This document shows, piece by piece, positions 51,800 to 60,129 of a DNA stretch of 64,000 bases. A program made the translations under genes and the position numbers. The stretch covers positions 386,473-450,472 of the forward strand of contig NZ_BDUC01000005.1 in the NCBI RefSeq assembly GCF_002218085.1. Reading direction: 5' to 3'. Position 1 is the first letter of the stretch. Every line of letters starts with the position of its first letter. Origin of the DNA: Tolypothrix sp. NIES-4075. Lineage in GTDB: Bacteria; Cyanobacteriota; Cyanobacteriia; Cyanobacteriales; Nostocaceae. The notes under the pieces are model-generated. The model worked only from the letters and a program-made list of their open reading frames with translations. It ran no database searches and was not told the origin of the DNA.

Positions 51800-52211
51800 A
51801 AAGCATATTGGTAATTGGTAATTGCTAATTGCTAATTGGTAATGGGTAATTGAGAATTGGTGAGCCAGCGCGGTCATGTTCGTTACCCCCATGAGCGACT
51901 GGCGAAAGAGAGAAGGGGGAATTAGAAATTGAGAATTGGCAGTTGAACAGGGTGTGGGGTTGCACGGGGTGCGGGTTGCAGGTTTCGGTTAGATGGGGAT
52001 TCCGACCCCACCGTGAAGCTAGACACTAAAGAATTGCGGTGGGGTCTTAAACCCAATTGCACGCATTGTGCGGAGTGTTCTGAATTTTCAAGTATTCCCC
52101 ACACCCCACACCCCACACCCAGGAGCGAAGCGACGATAATACGTTTTTCCATTCCCCATTCCCGATTACCCATTACCCATTCCCCATTACCCATTCCCCA
52201 TGCCCCATTCC
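51800..52211. repeat. Repeat-rich region between chlG and the ArsA-like gene
   Basis: 412 bases. Left: taattggtaattgc units. Middle: an element with gtcatgttcgttaccccc (also near 5334), and a hairpin GACCCCACCG (52004-52013) / CGGTGGGGTC (52037-52046). Right: ccccacaccccacacc and cccattacccattcc units up to 52210. It must contain the chlG promoter, which I cannot place. Confidence 0.75.
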
Positions 52212-53312
52212 CTAAAAAGAAATTATCAAATAATTATTCGCAAACTTCGCTCCAGCAACAGATTTGCCACTTAAAGCCGGAGGTAGAACAATATTGCGTC
52301 GTTGATCTCCTGCTTCTACGGTGACTTCCGGACCGAATTGAGTCAGCTTGACCTCTTTTTTATCGAATCCAGGCAAAAATAAGCGTACCTGACGACTTGG
52401 GACATCAATTTCAATTGGTTTGGGAGCCTGTACTGCTTGTGTTACAAAGTCGGGTAGGGCATTCATTAGTGGTTGCCAATCGCTTGCTTTTAAGTCAGGA
52501 ACAACACTAACTGGCAGGGGGGCAAATTCCGGCGACAAATTGGCGCCCGTGTCGGAATTAACCAACAAAACACCGCCAACAGTTAAACCAACTTGTTGAG
52601 CGCTACCCCACAAATAACGGGCAGTGGCAACTTCTATTCTGTCTGGTGTAGTTACCAAAAAAGCCGCCATGCGCTTGGGGTCTGCAAGGGCAGCTTTACC
52701 CTTTTCGAGTAAATTATTCGCGGTATTGGTGGGTTGGGCGAAATTATCTGCTGTCCAGTTGACGTTAAAAAAGGTACTAACTAGCGGTTGAATAAAAGGT
52801 GATTCAGAAATTGCCTTTCCTAAGTCTGAGTTGACAAATAATTGCCGAAATCGCCGCAGATACCAACTTAGAGACTCTGGCAAACCGAGCGATCGCAAAG
52901 TGGAAGAATCGCCTGTGCCATTGTATACTATGGTGTCATATTTGCCGCTTTCGTCGTACTGACGAATCGCATTCAAGGCAAGGGCGCTGTCCATCCCTGG
53001 CAATACTGCCAGTTCTTGACCAAAAACCTCTTTGAGGATGGGTGTGCGGAGGTATTGCTTTTCAAGTTTTTTCACTTCTTCCCAACTACGTTCTAACAGT
53101 GCAGATGTTTGAAACTGCACGACTTGTAAATTGGGAGCGATTTCTTGGGGGTCTGCTGCTAAAGTCGTACCTAGGAGAATTGGTAATTCTGGTTCTGCTA
53201 GTCCTGCTAGGAGTACCCGCTTTCCTTGGCTTGCTAATAACTTGGCGGCGGCGATCGCGCAAAAAGTACGAGCAGTGCCGCCTTTGCCCAAAAATGTCAA
53301 TATCTGGGTCAT
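52212..53312 (-). CDS. ArsA/Get3-like ATPase with HSP20-like C-terminus
   Basis: 366 residues. Deviant Walker A FLGKGGTARTF near residue 8 keeps the first lysine of GKGGVGKT but has Arg in place of the second. ArsA-like body follows (RVLLAGLAEPELPILLG, YDTIVYNGTGDSSTLR, VTTPDRIEVATA). The last 85 residues (about 280-366: VPSRQVRLFLPGFDKKEVKLTQFG..NIVLPPALSG..FANNYLIISF) look like an alpha-crystallin/HSP20 beta-sandwich, as in cyanobacterial ArsA homologues. Likely a chaperone or targeting ATPase, not an arsenite pump, as no arsB is here. Confidence 0.85.
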   Translation of the reverse strand: MTQILTFLGKGGTARTFCAIAAAKLLASQGKRVLLAGLAEPELPILLGTTLAADPQEIAPNLQVVQFQTSALLERSWEEVKKLEKQYLRTPILKEVFGQELAVLPGMDSALALNAIRQYDESGKYDTIVYNGTGDSSTLRSLGLPESLSWYLRRFRQLFVNSDLGKAISESPFIQPLVSTFFNVNWTADNFAQPTNTANNLLEKGKAALADPKRMAAFLVTTPDRIEVATARYLWGSAQQVGLTVGGVLLVNSDTGANLSPEFAPLPVSVVPDLKASDWQPLMNALPDFVTQAVQAPKPIEIDVPSRQVRLFLPGFDKKEVKLTQFGPEVTVEAGDQRRNIVLPPALSGKSVAGAKFANNYLIISF

Positions 53313-53468
53313 TAGTTGATTCTCTTTTTAGCGCCGTTTGTGTCAACTCCAACTTAGCACTCGGCAAATCATCCAACTTCTGCCTTGAAGTGCGATCGCA
53401 GAGGCTTCCGGACGAAGTTTCGAGCGGAAGAACTCTATCTTTAGACTTTCAGTTGCTGGAAGTTCTGT

Positions 53469-53663
53469 CTATTGTTCAACTCGGAGTTCATCTTCAAAAA
53501 ACCAAGTGGAAAAATTATCTTCAAACTTCACCACCACACCGACACCGCTAGCATCAGTCATTTTGAAGCTTTGGATGACACCGATTTGTCCTAGCCTTTT
53601 GACTACAGGAGGAGACACGCGATCGCGCAAACGACAGACTTTAACCTTTTGTCCGATTTCCAT
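53469..53663 (-). CDS. petP: Cytochrome b6f subunit PetP (DUF2862)
   Basis: 64 residues, full family length. MEIGQKVKVCRLRDRV, LGQIGVIQSFKMTDASGVGVVVKF and DNFSTWFFEDEL are characteristic of DUF2862/PetP, the small soluble SH3-like subunit found on cytochrome b6f in cyanobacteria and red algae, where it tunes linear electron flow. The upstream leader (53664-53735) is duplicated near 54610-54682. Confidence 0.9.
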   Translation of the reverse strand: MEIGQKVKVCRLRDRVSPPVVKRLGQIGVIQSFKMTDASGVGVVVKFEDNFSTWFFEDELRVEQ

Positions 53664-53841
53664 GCCTATTTACAATGCAATAAACCACTGATCAGTGTAG
53701 CTGAATCCGTGACTCAGGGGGAGTAGTTATCTGGAGTGCGTTGTGCTTTCCAATCAACCCTCCACGAGAGCGTAGTTGCGCTCAATCGCGACTCAATACA
53801 CTACTCACCACGCTTTAACCAACTTCTGACCCAGACTCAGG

Positions 53842-54381
53842 GAGCGCTGCAATTTGAAGAAAAATCTTTATCAAAATCGATTTCACACCCCGGAATACTT
53901 TTGGTTCTCGCCGGAAAGTTTAGAATTTGTTGGTTTTGAATTGATCGGCAATCAATATCAGCAAATTACACCAAATCAGCAGGGATGGCTTTGGAATTAA
54001 GTGCTAGGTTTGTATTTGGGTGTGAAGGCGGGTAAACTGCGTTATTTTACACTTGATGGGGATTTAGTGCCGACACTAGAAGAAGCAGCCATCGCCGAGC
54101 GGCAACGAGCATTGGAGGCAAAATTGCGTTTACAACAGGAACAGATGCGATACATGCAGTTGCTACTGCAAGAATTAAGTTTATATTTGGGAATTTTGGA
54201 GGGAAGATTACGTTATTTTAATCAGCATGGTGAGTTGATACCAACTCCTGAAGAAGCTGCTTTGCAAGAACGTCAACAAGCGGAAACTGAACGTCAACGG
54301 GCAGAAAAAGCTGAGGCAAAAACTGCTATACTCACCCAGAGGTTAAGGGAGTTAGGAATTGATCCGGATAATTTGCCTTGA
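53842..54381 (+). pseudogene. Uma2 family gene, broken
   Basis: From 53842 the frame reads like the second half of a Uma2 protein: LKKNLYQNRFHTPEYFWFSP, ESLEFVGFELIGNQYQ and QGWLWN, then TAA (53998-54000), then VLGLYLGVKAGKLRYF without shift. Intact family members have a sense codon at this place. The N-terminal half is absent. After the stop the tail unit LYLGxxxGKLRYF..DGxLVPTxEEAA is present twice (about 54004-54100 and 54178-54270). A GTG at 54001 could still restart a 126-residue piece. Confidence 0.82.
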
Positions 54382-54955
54382 CATATGTTAGTAAAATTCA
54401 AGCGGTTCTGTGCCACACAGACTGTGCTAACACTAAAATTTTTGGAGGTAAAAGTACTTGCTTGCGCTATGCTCATTCTCTGGAGCGGTTGATGTGAGAT
54501 TTTGCTATCCGGTAAAAGACAGGCGATGTCTAACGACAAGCCACTTCTCTACGAGACGCTCTGCGAACGTGTCTACGCCCAAAAGACATTTAACCTTTTA
54601 TGTGATTTCCATGCATACCGAAAATACAATAAACTAAGTCGAGAGTGTAGCTAGGACTACAGAAGGAGTAGTTATATGTTGAAGAGTGGAAATGCGATCG
54701 CAGTTGTATTGAGCCAGATATTTTGACTTCGCCGCTCCCAGCTTAAATTATATTAAATATATATAGCTATCCAAAATATTTGTGGTAGAATCACCGAGGT
54801 AATTTTTGCCGGGGTTTTTAGTGACACTTTCTGATAGTGGAACTTTTATAGCTAACAAGCTTCTTTGAAGAAAACTATATGTGTTAAGTAGTGAGCAAAG
54901 AAGTAGGAATTGTTGTAAAAGTTTGTTTCCCGACCCATTTCATCCAGATAGCAAA
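54382..54955. other. Intergenic region with a duplicated petP leader
   Basis: 574 bases. 54585-54682 resembles the DNA around the petP start (53636-53735): the minus strand even keeps ATG GAA ATC before a TAA (ATG at 54610-54612), then shared cttttatgtgatttccat, acaataaac, gtgtagct and ggagtagttat strings. A cacgagacgctctgcgaacgtg-type extragenic element is at about 54550-54575. The rest (54690-54955) is AT-rich and should hold the promoter of the exporter genes. Confidence 0.6.
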
Positions 54956-56065
54956 ATGTTAATACCACTGATAGGATTCATTTTAGGAATACCTATACTT
55001 GTTTATACAGTAGTATCTTATACTGGCATTGTTTCTTTAAAACAAATACCACGAGTCAAGAAGCAAAAAGGTAATTTGCTTTTAGCTCTGGGGCAGGGAT
55101 TAATTGCAATTGCTTTAATGCTGGGTATAACCGGCTATTTTAGCCCCATAAATGGTGATTCAGTACGTTATTTGAGAATCATCATTGGTACTGCTGGTTT
55201 GTTGCTAACTGGCTATCAACTTGGGAAAATTTGGCTGACGAGTGAATCGTTTAAGACTTTAATTAAGCGTTTAAAGCAAATAAAATTTCAGGAGAAATTA
55301 CGGCGCTATTGGGAATTGCTGCACGTTTTGGTAAGCCGTAATTTAAAGGTGCGTTATCGGGGATCTTTCCTCGGCGTATATTGGTCGCTGTTCAACCCGT
55401 TGATTATGACGGGGTTGTATTCAGCGATTTTTGGCACGGAGTTTGCAAAGTATTATAACAACTCAATACTTAATTATGTATTGGCAGCATTTACGGGGCT
55501 TGTAGTGATTAACTTTTTCTCAGCTTCTACAACGCAAGCTTTGGCAAGTGTGGTAAGTAATGGCGCAATGTTGAATAAAATTCGTCTGCCAGTCAGCATT
55601 TTTCCAGTATCAATGATTGGAGCGAATATCTTTCAATTTGCGATTAGCGTTTTCCCATTGCTGGCGGTGATGACGCTAATTAATTCAAAAAGTCTGGTAA
55701 ATGTAGTGGCGCTTTTGTTACCGTTTCTCGCTCTAGTTTTAGTTTGTACGGGGGTGGGTTTTTTGGTAAGTGCCTTATATGTATTTTTTAGAGATTTGCC
55801 TTATTTCTACGAATTGATTGTGTTTGTACTGTGGATTAGTAGTCCTATATTTTATCCGGCAGAGATTGTACCTAAACACATCAGACCTTTTTTGGGATTA
55901 AATCCATTATCGCCCATTATCGAAAGCTTACGACATATTGCCTTGTCAGAAGGTTTACCTGATTTCGGTATAATTGGTAGTGCGTTACTTAGTGGCATAA
56001 TTATTTTGTCCTTAGGATGGGTTTGTTTTCACTTATGGCGTTCTCAATTTATGGATTTGCTGTAA
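54956..56065 (+). CDS. ABC-2 type polysaccharide exporter, membrane subunit (Wzm-like)
   Basis: 369 residues from the ATG at 54956 (MLIPLIGFILGIPIL); the TTG at 54881 is less likely. The C-terminal 260 residues are a typical O-antigen/teichoic acid export permease: LHVLVSRNLKVRYRGSFLGVYWSLFNPL, six membrane segments, and WISSPIFYPAEIVP. The N-terminal 100 residues add about three further membrane segments, which most Wzm proteins lack. The stop is immediately followed by the ATG of the ATP-binding subunit. Confidence 0.9.
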   Translation: MLIPLIGFILGIPILVYTVVSYTGIVSLKQIPRVKKQKGNLLLALGQGLIAIALMLGITGYFSPINGDSVRYLRIIIGTAGLLLTGYQLGKIWLTSESFKTLIKRLKQIKFQEKLRRYWELLHVLVSRNLKVRYRGSFLGVYWSLFNPLIMTGLYSAIFGTEFAKYYNNSILNYVLAAFTGLVVINFFSASTTQALASVVSNGAMLNKIRLPVSIFPVSMIGANIFQFAISVFPLLAVMTLINSKSLVNVVALLLPFLALVLVCTGVGFLVSALYVFFRDLPYFYELIVFVLWISSPIFYPAEIVPKHIRPFLGLNPLSPIIESLRHIALSEGLPDFGIIGSALLSGIIILSLGWVCFHLWRSQFMDLL

Positions 56066-56797
56066 ATGGAAGTAATTCGTTTAGATCAAGTTTCCTTGTG
56101 GCGAAGGACACAAGAGGAGTTTTCTTACGACCTTAAGAAAACTGTTTTGTCAATTTTTGAGGGTAAATATCGTAAACCTGCGAAGAAGTTGGTGCTTGAC
56201 AACATTGATTTTGTTGTTAATTCTGGTGAGAAAATCGGTATTATTGGGGCGAATGGCTCAGGTAAGTCAACGCTGCTAAAAATTATATGTGGGATTTTGC
56301 AGCCGACGAGTGGCTCAGTGCGGGTACGTGGTAAAATTGCACCGCTGATTGAACTCGGAGCTGGATTTGATTCCGAAATTTCGGTGATAGATAATATCCA
56401 GTTGTATGGCGTGCTGCTAGGGTTTTCTAGGGCAGAGATGCGGCAAAGAACGCACTCAATTTTAGAGTTTGCAGAGTTGCAGGATTATGCTTTAGTACCT
56501 GTGAAGGGATTATCTTCTGGTATGGTAGCGCGGCTAGGTTTTGCTATTGCTACCGACGTGCAGCCAGATATTTTGATATTAGATGAAGTGCTAGCGGTTG
56601 GAGATGAAAAATTTAAAAATAAGTGTAAGCAAAGAATTGATAAGTTTTGGGATGGGGATGCAACAGTTTTGGTAGTATCGCATGAGTTAGAGTCTATCAG
56701 GCAGTCTTGTGAGCGTGTGCTTTGGTTAGATAAGGGCAAAGTGAGGTTTATAGGAATGGCTGAAGAAACTGTAAGTTACTATTTGAGTAGTGTTTAA
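56066..56797 (+). CDS. ABC transporter ATP-binding subunit (Wzt-like)
   Basis: 243 residues. Walker A IGANGSGKSTLLK, signature LSSGMVARLGFA, Walker B ILILDEVLAVGD and the switch His in VVSHE. The start DQVSLWRRTQEEFSYDLKKTVLSIF is the polysaccharide-exporter type. It lacks the C-terminal carbohydrate-binding domain of Wzt proteins that recognise a modified glycan end. It starts directly after the permease stop (taa atg), so the two are coupled; it powers export of a lipid-linked glycan across the inner membrane. Confidence 0.93.
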   Translation: MEVIRLDQVSLWRRTQEEFSYDLKKTVLSIFEGKYRKPAKKLVLDNIDFVVNSGEKIGIIGANGSGKSTLLKIICGILQPTSGSVRVRGKIAPLIELGAGFDSEISVIDNIQLYGVLLGFSRAEMRQRTHSILEFAELQDYALVPVKGLSSGMVARLGFAIATDVQPDILILDEVLAVGDEKFKNKCKQRIDKFWDGDATVLVVSHELESIRQSCERVLWLDKGKVRFIGMAEETVSYYLSSV

Positions 56798-56801
56798 ATA
56801 A

Positions 56802-58211
56802 ATGGATACTGAACCGCTAGTATCAATAATTATTACTTCTTACAATTACGCTCAATACATTGGACAGGCGATTGAATCTGTACTGTGTCAGACGTATAAT
56901 AACTGGGAATTAATAATTATTGATGATTGCTCAAATGACAATTCACTAAATGTGATACGGTCTTTCGAGGATGAAAGAATACAGTTATTGACTTCGGAAA
57001 AAAATCAAGGAGTGGCAGCGTCTCATAACAAAGCATATGCTCTTTGCCAAGGCAAGTATTTTTGCAACTTGGATGCAGATGACTACATGGCTCCAGAGAA
57101 ATTGGAGAAGCAAGTCAGATATTTGGAAAGTCATCCAGAAGTTGATATTTTAGGCACTTATATTATTGAAGTTGATTCAGAAAGTCAACCTATATTAGGT
57201 GGGAAACATGAGATATGGTTTAACAGAGAAATAGACCTGAATCAGTCGGAAAATTGGATATGGAGAAACCACTTATGTCATTCTTCAGTTATGATGAGGA
57301 AGTCTGCACACGCTTTAACAGGTTTATTTAGTGATGACTTGATTTATCCTAGGGATTATGAATTTTGGATTAGATGTTTTGTTAATAAATTAAGTTTTGA
57401 AATATTGGCAGAAAAGCTTACTTATTATCGGTTTCACGGTAATAATATTACTTATAAGTATGAAAATAAATTTTATTTATCAGCAGCATATATATTTTGC
57501 AAACATTTAAGGTACTATTTTGAGAGTATCCAAAGATTTGATATCATAGCCAGGGCAGTATACTTATTAATAGAATTCAGTGATTTATATTCTGAGAATA
57601 CAAGTGAATTTAAAGCAAATCTAGTTGAAATTTTGTTAGATTGTGATGCCAGTAAACTTAATATAGATTCATTTCTTCAGATTCTTCACAAACCCGCAGA
57701 CAAGAACTTTATTGTTATTTCTAAATTAGTAGACAATTATAGAGTAGAGAAAGACGATTTCCAGTCGCATATACAAGAACTTCAACAAGGCAAAGACTGG
57801 CTGGAGTCTCAGTATCACAACTCAATGCAAATAGCACAGGAAACTCAAACAGAATTAGAGCGATCGCACTCTTGGATACAAGAACTTCAACAAGGCAAAG
57901 ACTGGCTGGAGTCTCAGTATAATAACTGGAAGGAGAAGGCACAGGAAACTCAAACAGAATTAGAGCGATCGCACTCTTGGATACAAGAACTTCAACAAGG
58001 CAAAGACTGGCTGGAGTCTCAGTATCACAACTCAATGCAAATAGCACAGGAGACTCAAACAGAATTAGAGCGATCGCAATTACAACTGCAACAAACCCAA
58101 ACAGAATTAGAGAGCACACAGTTTACATTGGCAACGATGCAAAGTAGTAAATTTTGTAAATTACGCAACGCTTGGTTGCAAATAAAGCAATTAATTAACT
58201 TAAAAAAATAA
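56802..58211 (+). CDS. GT2 glycosyltransferase with C-terminal coiled-coil repeats
   Basis: 469 residues. GT-A domain (about 1-230): VSIIITSYNYAQYIGQAIESVL, IIDDCSNDNS, GVAASHNKA and the metal-binding NLDADDYM. From about residue 320 come three copies of a 35-residue unit (SHSWIQELQQGKDWLESQY..AQETQTELER), five heptads each, that should form a coiled coil. It ends SSKFCKLRNAWLQIKQLINL. Each repeat carries a HIP1 octamer in its DNA (gagcgatcgcac). It starts four bases after the ABC gene, so it is in the same operon. It adds a sugar to the exported glycan; the sugar is unknown. Confidence 0.93.
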   Translation: MDTEPLVSIIITSYNYAQYIGQAIESVLCQTYNNWELIIIDDCSNDNSLNVIRSFEDERIQLLTSEKNQGVAASHNKAYALCQGKYFCNLDADDYMAPEKLEKQVRYLESHPEVDILGTYIIEVDSESQPILGGKHEIWFNREIDLNQSENWIWRNHLCHSSVMMRKSAHALTGLFSDDLIYPRDYEFWIRCFVNKLSFEILAEKLTYYRFHGNNITYKYENKFYLSAAYIFCKHLRYYFESIQRFDIIARAVYLLIEFSDLYSENTSEFKANLVEILLDCDASKLNIDSFLQILHKPADKNFIVISKLVDNYRVEKDDFQSHIQELQQGKDWLESQYHNSMQIAQETQTELERSHSWIQELQQGKDWLESQYNNWKEKAQETQTELERSHSWIQELQQGKDWLESQYHNSMQIAQETQTELERSQLQLQQTQTELESTQFTLATMQSSKFCKLRNAWLQIKQLINLKK

Positions 58212-58230
58212 AATTGAACTGTAGACAAAA

Positions 58231-59379
58231 ATGAATAATTTTGAAAATGCAGACAACCGTTACGCAAAAGATTGGAATGCCTACAGCAAAACTTGGGATG
58301 ATGAATTTGGCTCTTCCTATTATTATCTAGGTGAGGAATGGAATGATGACGGTACGGCTGAACGACAGCGAGACAAATATTATTTTACTATATACGCTGA
58401 ACGCTTTATCACCTCTGACATGACAGTTTTAGAAGTTGGTCCAGGTGGTGGTAAATGGACTGTTCGTATAGCTCCGAAAGTTAAAAAACTAATAGTTTTA
58501 GATGTATCTGAAGAGATGTTACAAAGAACGAAACTTCGTTGTGAGTCTCTGGGGATTGAAAATGTAGAGTATATACTTGCTAATGGCAATGATTTTCATG
58601 CAATCAATAATGAAAGTATAAACTTTTTCTTTAGCTACGATGTGTTTTTGCATATTGCCTTGGAGGATACATTCCCATATGCTCAAGAAATGTATCGTAT
58701 TCTTACTCCAGGGTCTATGGGTGTATGCCACTATGCAATCAATTCCGTTCCCGAAGCGTGGGATAGGATTGCACAAAATAACAATTGGTATCGCGGGGGT
58801 AAGCACACTTTAGGACAATTTTACTACTTCAGTCCTGAAGCTCTGCGGAGAATGTTTGAGCATTGTGGGCTGCTAATAAAAGAACAGCATCAAGAAGATT
58901 GCTATTGTACCTGTATATTTCAAAAGCCTACAAAAGAAAAACAATATCCATCTCAGTTAAAACATAATTTAACAGAATTAGAAGGCTCGCCATCTCAACT
59001 TCAAAAGACTCAAGAGGAACTAGAGCGATCGCACTCTTGGATACAAGAACTTGAACAGGGCAAAGACTGGCTAGAGTCTCAGTATCATATCTGGAAGGAG
59101 AAAACACAGGAGATTCAAACAGAATTAGAGCGATCGCACTCTTGGATAGAAGAACTTCAACAAGGCAAAGACTGGCTAGAGTCTCAGTATAATAACTGGA
59201 AGCAGAAGGCACAAGAGACTCAAACAGAATTAGAGCGATCGCAATTACAACTGCAACAAACTCAAAAAGAATTAGAGCGATCACAATCTTTCATCACAGC
59301 AATGGAAAGCAGTAAATTTTGGAAATTACGAACTGCTTGGTTTCGGTTTAAGCAATTTTTATTTAAGCTAAAAGATTAA
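58231..59379 (+). CDS. SAM methyltransferase with the same C-terminal coiled-coil repeats
   Basis: 382 residues. Class I methyltransferase (about 1-225) with MTVLEVGPGGGKWTVRIAP for SAM and ILANGNDFHAINNESINFFFSYDV. The C-terminal 130 residues repeat the same 35-residue unit as the preceding glycosyltransferase (SHSWIQELEQGKDWLESQYHIWKEKTQEIQTELER) and end SSKFWKLRTAWFRFKQFLFKL. It may methylate the growing glycan, possibly ending the chain. It is 19 bases after the glycosyltransferase stop. Confidence 0.92.
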   Translation: MNNFENADNRYAKDWNAYSKTWDDEFGSSYYYLGEEWNDDGTAERQRDKYYFTIYAERFITSDMTVLEVGPGGGKWTVRIAPKVKKLIVLDVSEEMLQRTKLRCESLGIENVEYILANGNDFHAINNESINFFFSYDVFLHIALEDTFPYAQEMYRILTPGSMGVCHYAINSVPEAWDRIAQNNNWYRGGKHTLGQFYYFSPEALRRMFEHCGLLIKEQHQEDCYCTCIFQKPTKEKQYPSQLKHNLTELEGSPSQLQKTQEELERSHSWIQELEQGKDWLESQYHIWKEKTQEIQTELERSHSWIEELQQGKDWLESQYNNWKQKAQETQTELERSQLQLQQTQKELERSQSFITAMESSKFWKLRTAWFRFKQFLFKLKD

Positions 59380-59392
59380 ACGGTAACTAACA

Positions 59393-60076
59393 ATGACTTA
59401 CGCAGATTTACGTGACGATTACATTGCAAAGGTTGTACAGGGTAAGACATTTGTTGATGTTGGAGGATTGTGGGGTACAGTCAATGAAAAAGTCTCCGTC
59501 GCACACCAACTTGGTGCAGTTGCACTGACTATGATTGACTATCAGCCAAAAGGAAATGAACTATGGCAGAAATTCGATGAGCGAATGAAGTCTTTAGGAA
59601 TAAAAGATTATCATTCTATTAGTCAAGATATTGGTCAAATAGAACCGGGAGTAATTAGCAACCCCTTTGATATTGTTCACTGCTCAGGGGTTCTGTATCA
59701 TCATCCCAATCCCATGCATTTACTGGCTACTTTGCGGCAGATTACTAGACAAAATTTGATTTTAACTTCATCTATTACTCAAGAGGTAATTGAAAACGAG
59801 AAAGGGTGCTACCAAGTTCCGGCTTCGGGAGTGATATTTGTACCTGCTCTCAACAATACTGAATTTAATATATTGAAGACTTATTGGGAAAAGTTTGGAG
59901 TTCGTGCTCAGGGTTTAACGGAAAAAATTGTGTATAATTTAAATGATTTTGAACCGTGGTGGTGGCTTCCTACAGCCTTTGCTCTAGCAAGAATGTGTGA
60001 AACTGCTGGATTTAAAGTTATAGACAAAGGACTTATGTGGAATAATAATGCTCTGACATTACTATTGAAGCTGTGA
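59393..60076 (+). CDS. Class I SAM-dependent methyltransferase
   Basis: 227 residues. GKTFVDVGGLWGTVNEKV binds SAM; NPFDIVHCSGVLYHHPNPMHLLATLRQIT is the typical post-I region of glycan or tRNA-wobble (CmoB-like) methyltransferases. There is no coiled-coil tail. It is 13 bases after the previous gene, so in the operon. Target unknown. Confidence 0.88.
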   Translation: MTYADLRDDYIAKVVQGKTFVDVGGLWGTVNEKVSVAHQLGAVALTMIDYQPKGNELWQKFDERMKSLGIKDYHSISQDIGQIEPGVISNPFDIVHCSGVLYHHPNPMHLLATLRQITRQNLILTSSITQEVIENEKGCYQVPASGVIFVPALNNTEFNILKTYWEKFGVRAQGLTEKIVYNLNDFEPWWWLPTAFALARMCETAGFKVIDKGLMWNNNALTLLLKL

Positions 60077-60129
60077 GTCTAAATATTAGAGCTACATATT
60101 AGCTATTAGGAAAAATACTTTTTTCTAAC

